Source: Neocallimastix lanati (nom. inval.) (taxonomy: Eukaryota; Neocallimastigomycota; Neocallimastigomycetes; Neocallimastigales; Neocallimastigaceae). From it: DNA of 35,000 nucleotides. The position numbers and the translations under genes were made by a program. This document shows, piece by piece, positions 34,664 through 35,000 of this stretch (within the stretch, counting starts at the first letter, position 1; every line of letters starts with the position of its first letter). The notes under the pieces are model-generated. The model made no database searches, was not told the DNA's origin, and saw nothing but the letters and a program-made list of their open reading frames with translations. Location of the stretch: positions 1,052,501 through 1,087,500 of the forward strand of contig JACVTC010000030.1 of assembly GCA_016946835.1 (NCBI GenBank), read 5' to 3'.

Positions 34664-34928
34664 TTTTTTTATTTCAAAACAACAACAACTAACTTATACC
34701 TACTTATATATATATATATATATAAGTATTTAAAAGATACGCTATTCAATTTACGTAGAGAGTTAGAAGCCAATCATGCTAATAGTATTTCTTCTATACC
34801 GTTATTCCCATTAAATTCTGAAATAGATTCCTTAATTATTTTAGATAGATCAGTTGATTTAATTACTCCAATGTGTACTCAATTAACTTATGAAGGTTTA
34901 ATTGATGAAGTTTATGGCATTAAAAGCA
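32380..34928 (+). CDS. VPS33: VPS33, Sec1/Munc18 protein of HOPS/CORVET; 3' partial
   Basis: The SM-family subunit that chaperones SNARE assembly in the HOPS and CORVET tethers at the vacuole/late endosome. Visible exons: 32380-32532, 32807-32887, 33584-33695, 33861-33977, 34114-34208, 34444-34548, 34727-34928; the gene continues past the right edge after a GT donor at 34929. In order: [101 protein letters not shown], and [20 protein letters not shown] followed by [13 protein letters not shown], the hallmark SM block. About 288 residues are present. Six introns follow GT-AG except that between 33977 and 34114, which is AT-AC. A Ser/Thr-rich ~30-residue leader precedes the domain. The start is the first ATG after an A-rich leader. 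Confidence 0.96.
33978..34113 (+). other. U12-type AT-AC intron in VPS33
   Basis: The intron begins ATATCCTTTT, the exact minor-spliceosome AT-AC donor consensus, and ends TTAC. ATCCTTAATT at 34095-34104 matches the U12 branch-site consensus, with its adenosines 11-12 nt from the 3' end. Splicing here joins GGA-G to AT-GTT-ACC-ATA and restores [17 protein letters not shown] without losing conserved residues. It is a phase 1 intron of 136 nt. Confidence 0.88.
34216..34280. repeat. (ATT)n microsatellite in VPS33 intron
   Basis: About 21 units of TTA/ATT just after the donor at 34209. Same class as 999-1064 and 18533-18597. Confidence 0.9.
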
Positions 34929-35000
34929 GTAAATATATTATCATTTTTTAATTATTTAAAATTTATATAGTTATTGATAAATAGTAAAATAATTAATATT

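Noticed and set aside
32380-34928. Assignment as a syntaxin-binding Sec1 or Vps45 rather than VPS33
   Set aside because: The short N-terminal region, GVYGD...[17 protein letters not shown] block and [14 protein letters not shown] segment follow the VPS33 subfamily.

Overview
The window is nuclear DNA from an intron-rich eukaryote with extreme A+T content. Intergenic DNA and introns are almost pure A/T, with poly(A)/poly(T) runs of about 40 nt and (ATT)n microsatellites, and G/C is confined mostly to exons. Gene content is fungal in type: hexokinase, an EFM7-like methyltransferase, RPS13, LC8 dynein light chain and VPS33. Together with a bacterial-type PanP-like decarboxylase and relics of a secreted Cys-rich family, this best fits an anaerobic gut fungus (Neocallimastigomycota). 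That assignment is an inference from composition and protein families. Splice models were built by eye; every complete gene model joins in frame and gives a length plausible for its family.

Layout. 114-2097 (+) is the 3' part of an RS-domain cyclin. 2098-7821 has no intact gene, but holds a decayed RNA polymerase beta/RPB2-like pseudogene (about 3460-4331, +), a decayed Cys-rich secreted-protein pseudogene (about 4765-5250, -) and MITE-like inverted repeats. Five genes follow on the minus strand: PanP-type PLP decarboxylase (7822-11476, 8 exons, 632 aa), 40S ribosomal protein S13 (13866-14627, 3 exons, 151 aa), hexokinase (15950-17978, 4 exons, 477 aa), EFM7-like eEF1A methyltransferase (24228-25908, 4 exons, 279 aa) and LC8 dynein light chain (28970-29571, 4 exons, 89 aa). 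VPS33 (32380 to beyond the right edge, +) closes the window. The 6.2-kb gap 17979-24227 contains a retroposed-looking G/C-richer fragment, a Ty1/copia RNase H relic with a possible LTR pair, a four-copy array of about 270 bp and a perfect 3 x 73 bp tandem repeat.

The genes are unrelated housekeeping functions (transcription/splicing control, beta-alanine/CoA supply, translation, glycolysis, elongation-factor methylation, motor hub, vacuolar fusion), each with its own promoter; nothing suggests a cluster or operon. No tRNA, rRNA or CRISPR was seen.

Most notable: a textbook U12-type AT-AC intron in VPS33; a fungal copy of a bacterial aspartate-decarboxylase family carrying an acidic insertion; and the decayed RNA polymerase-like pseudogene, which may record an integrated linear plasmid or large DNA virus.
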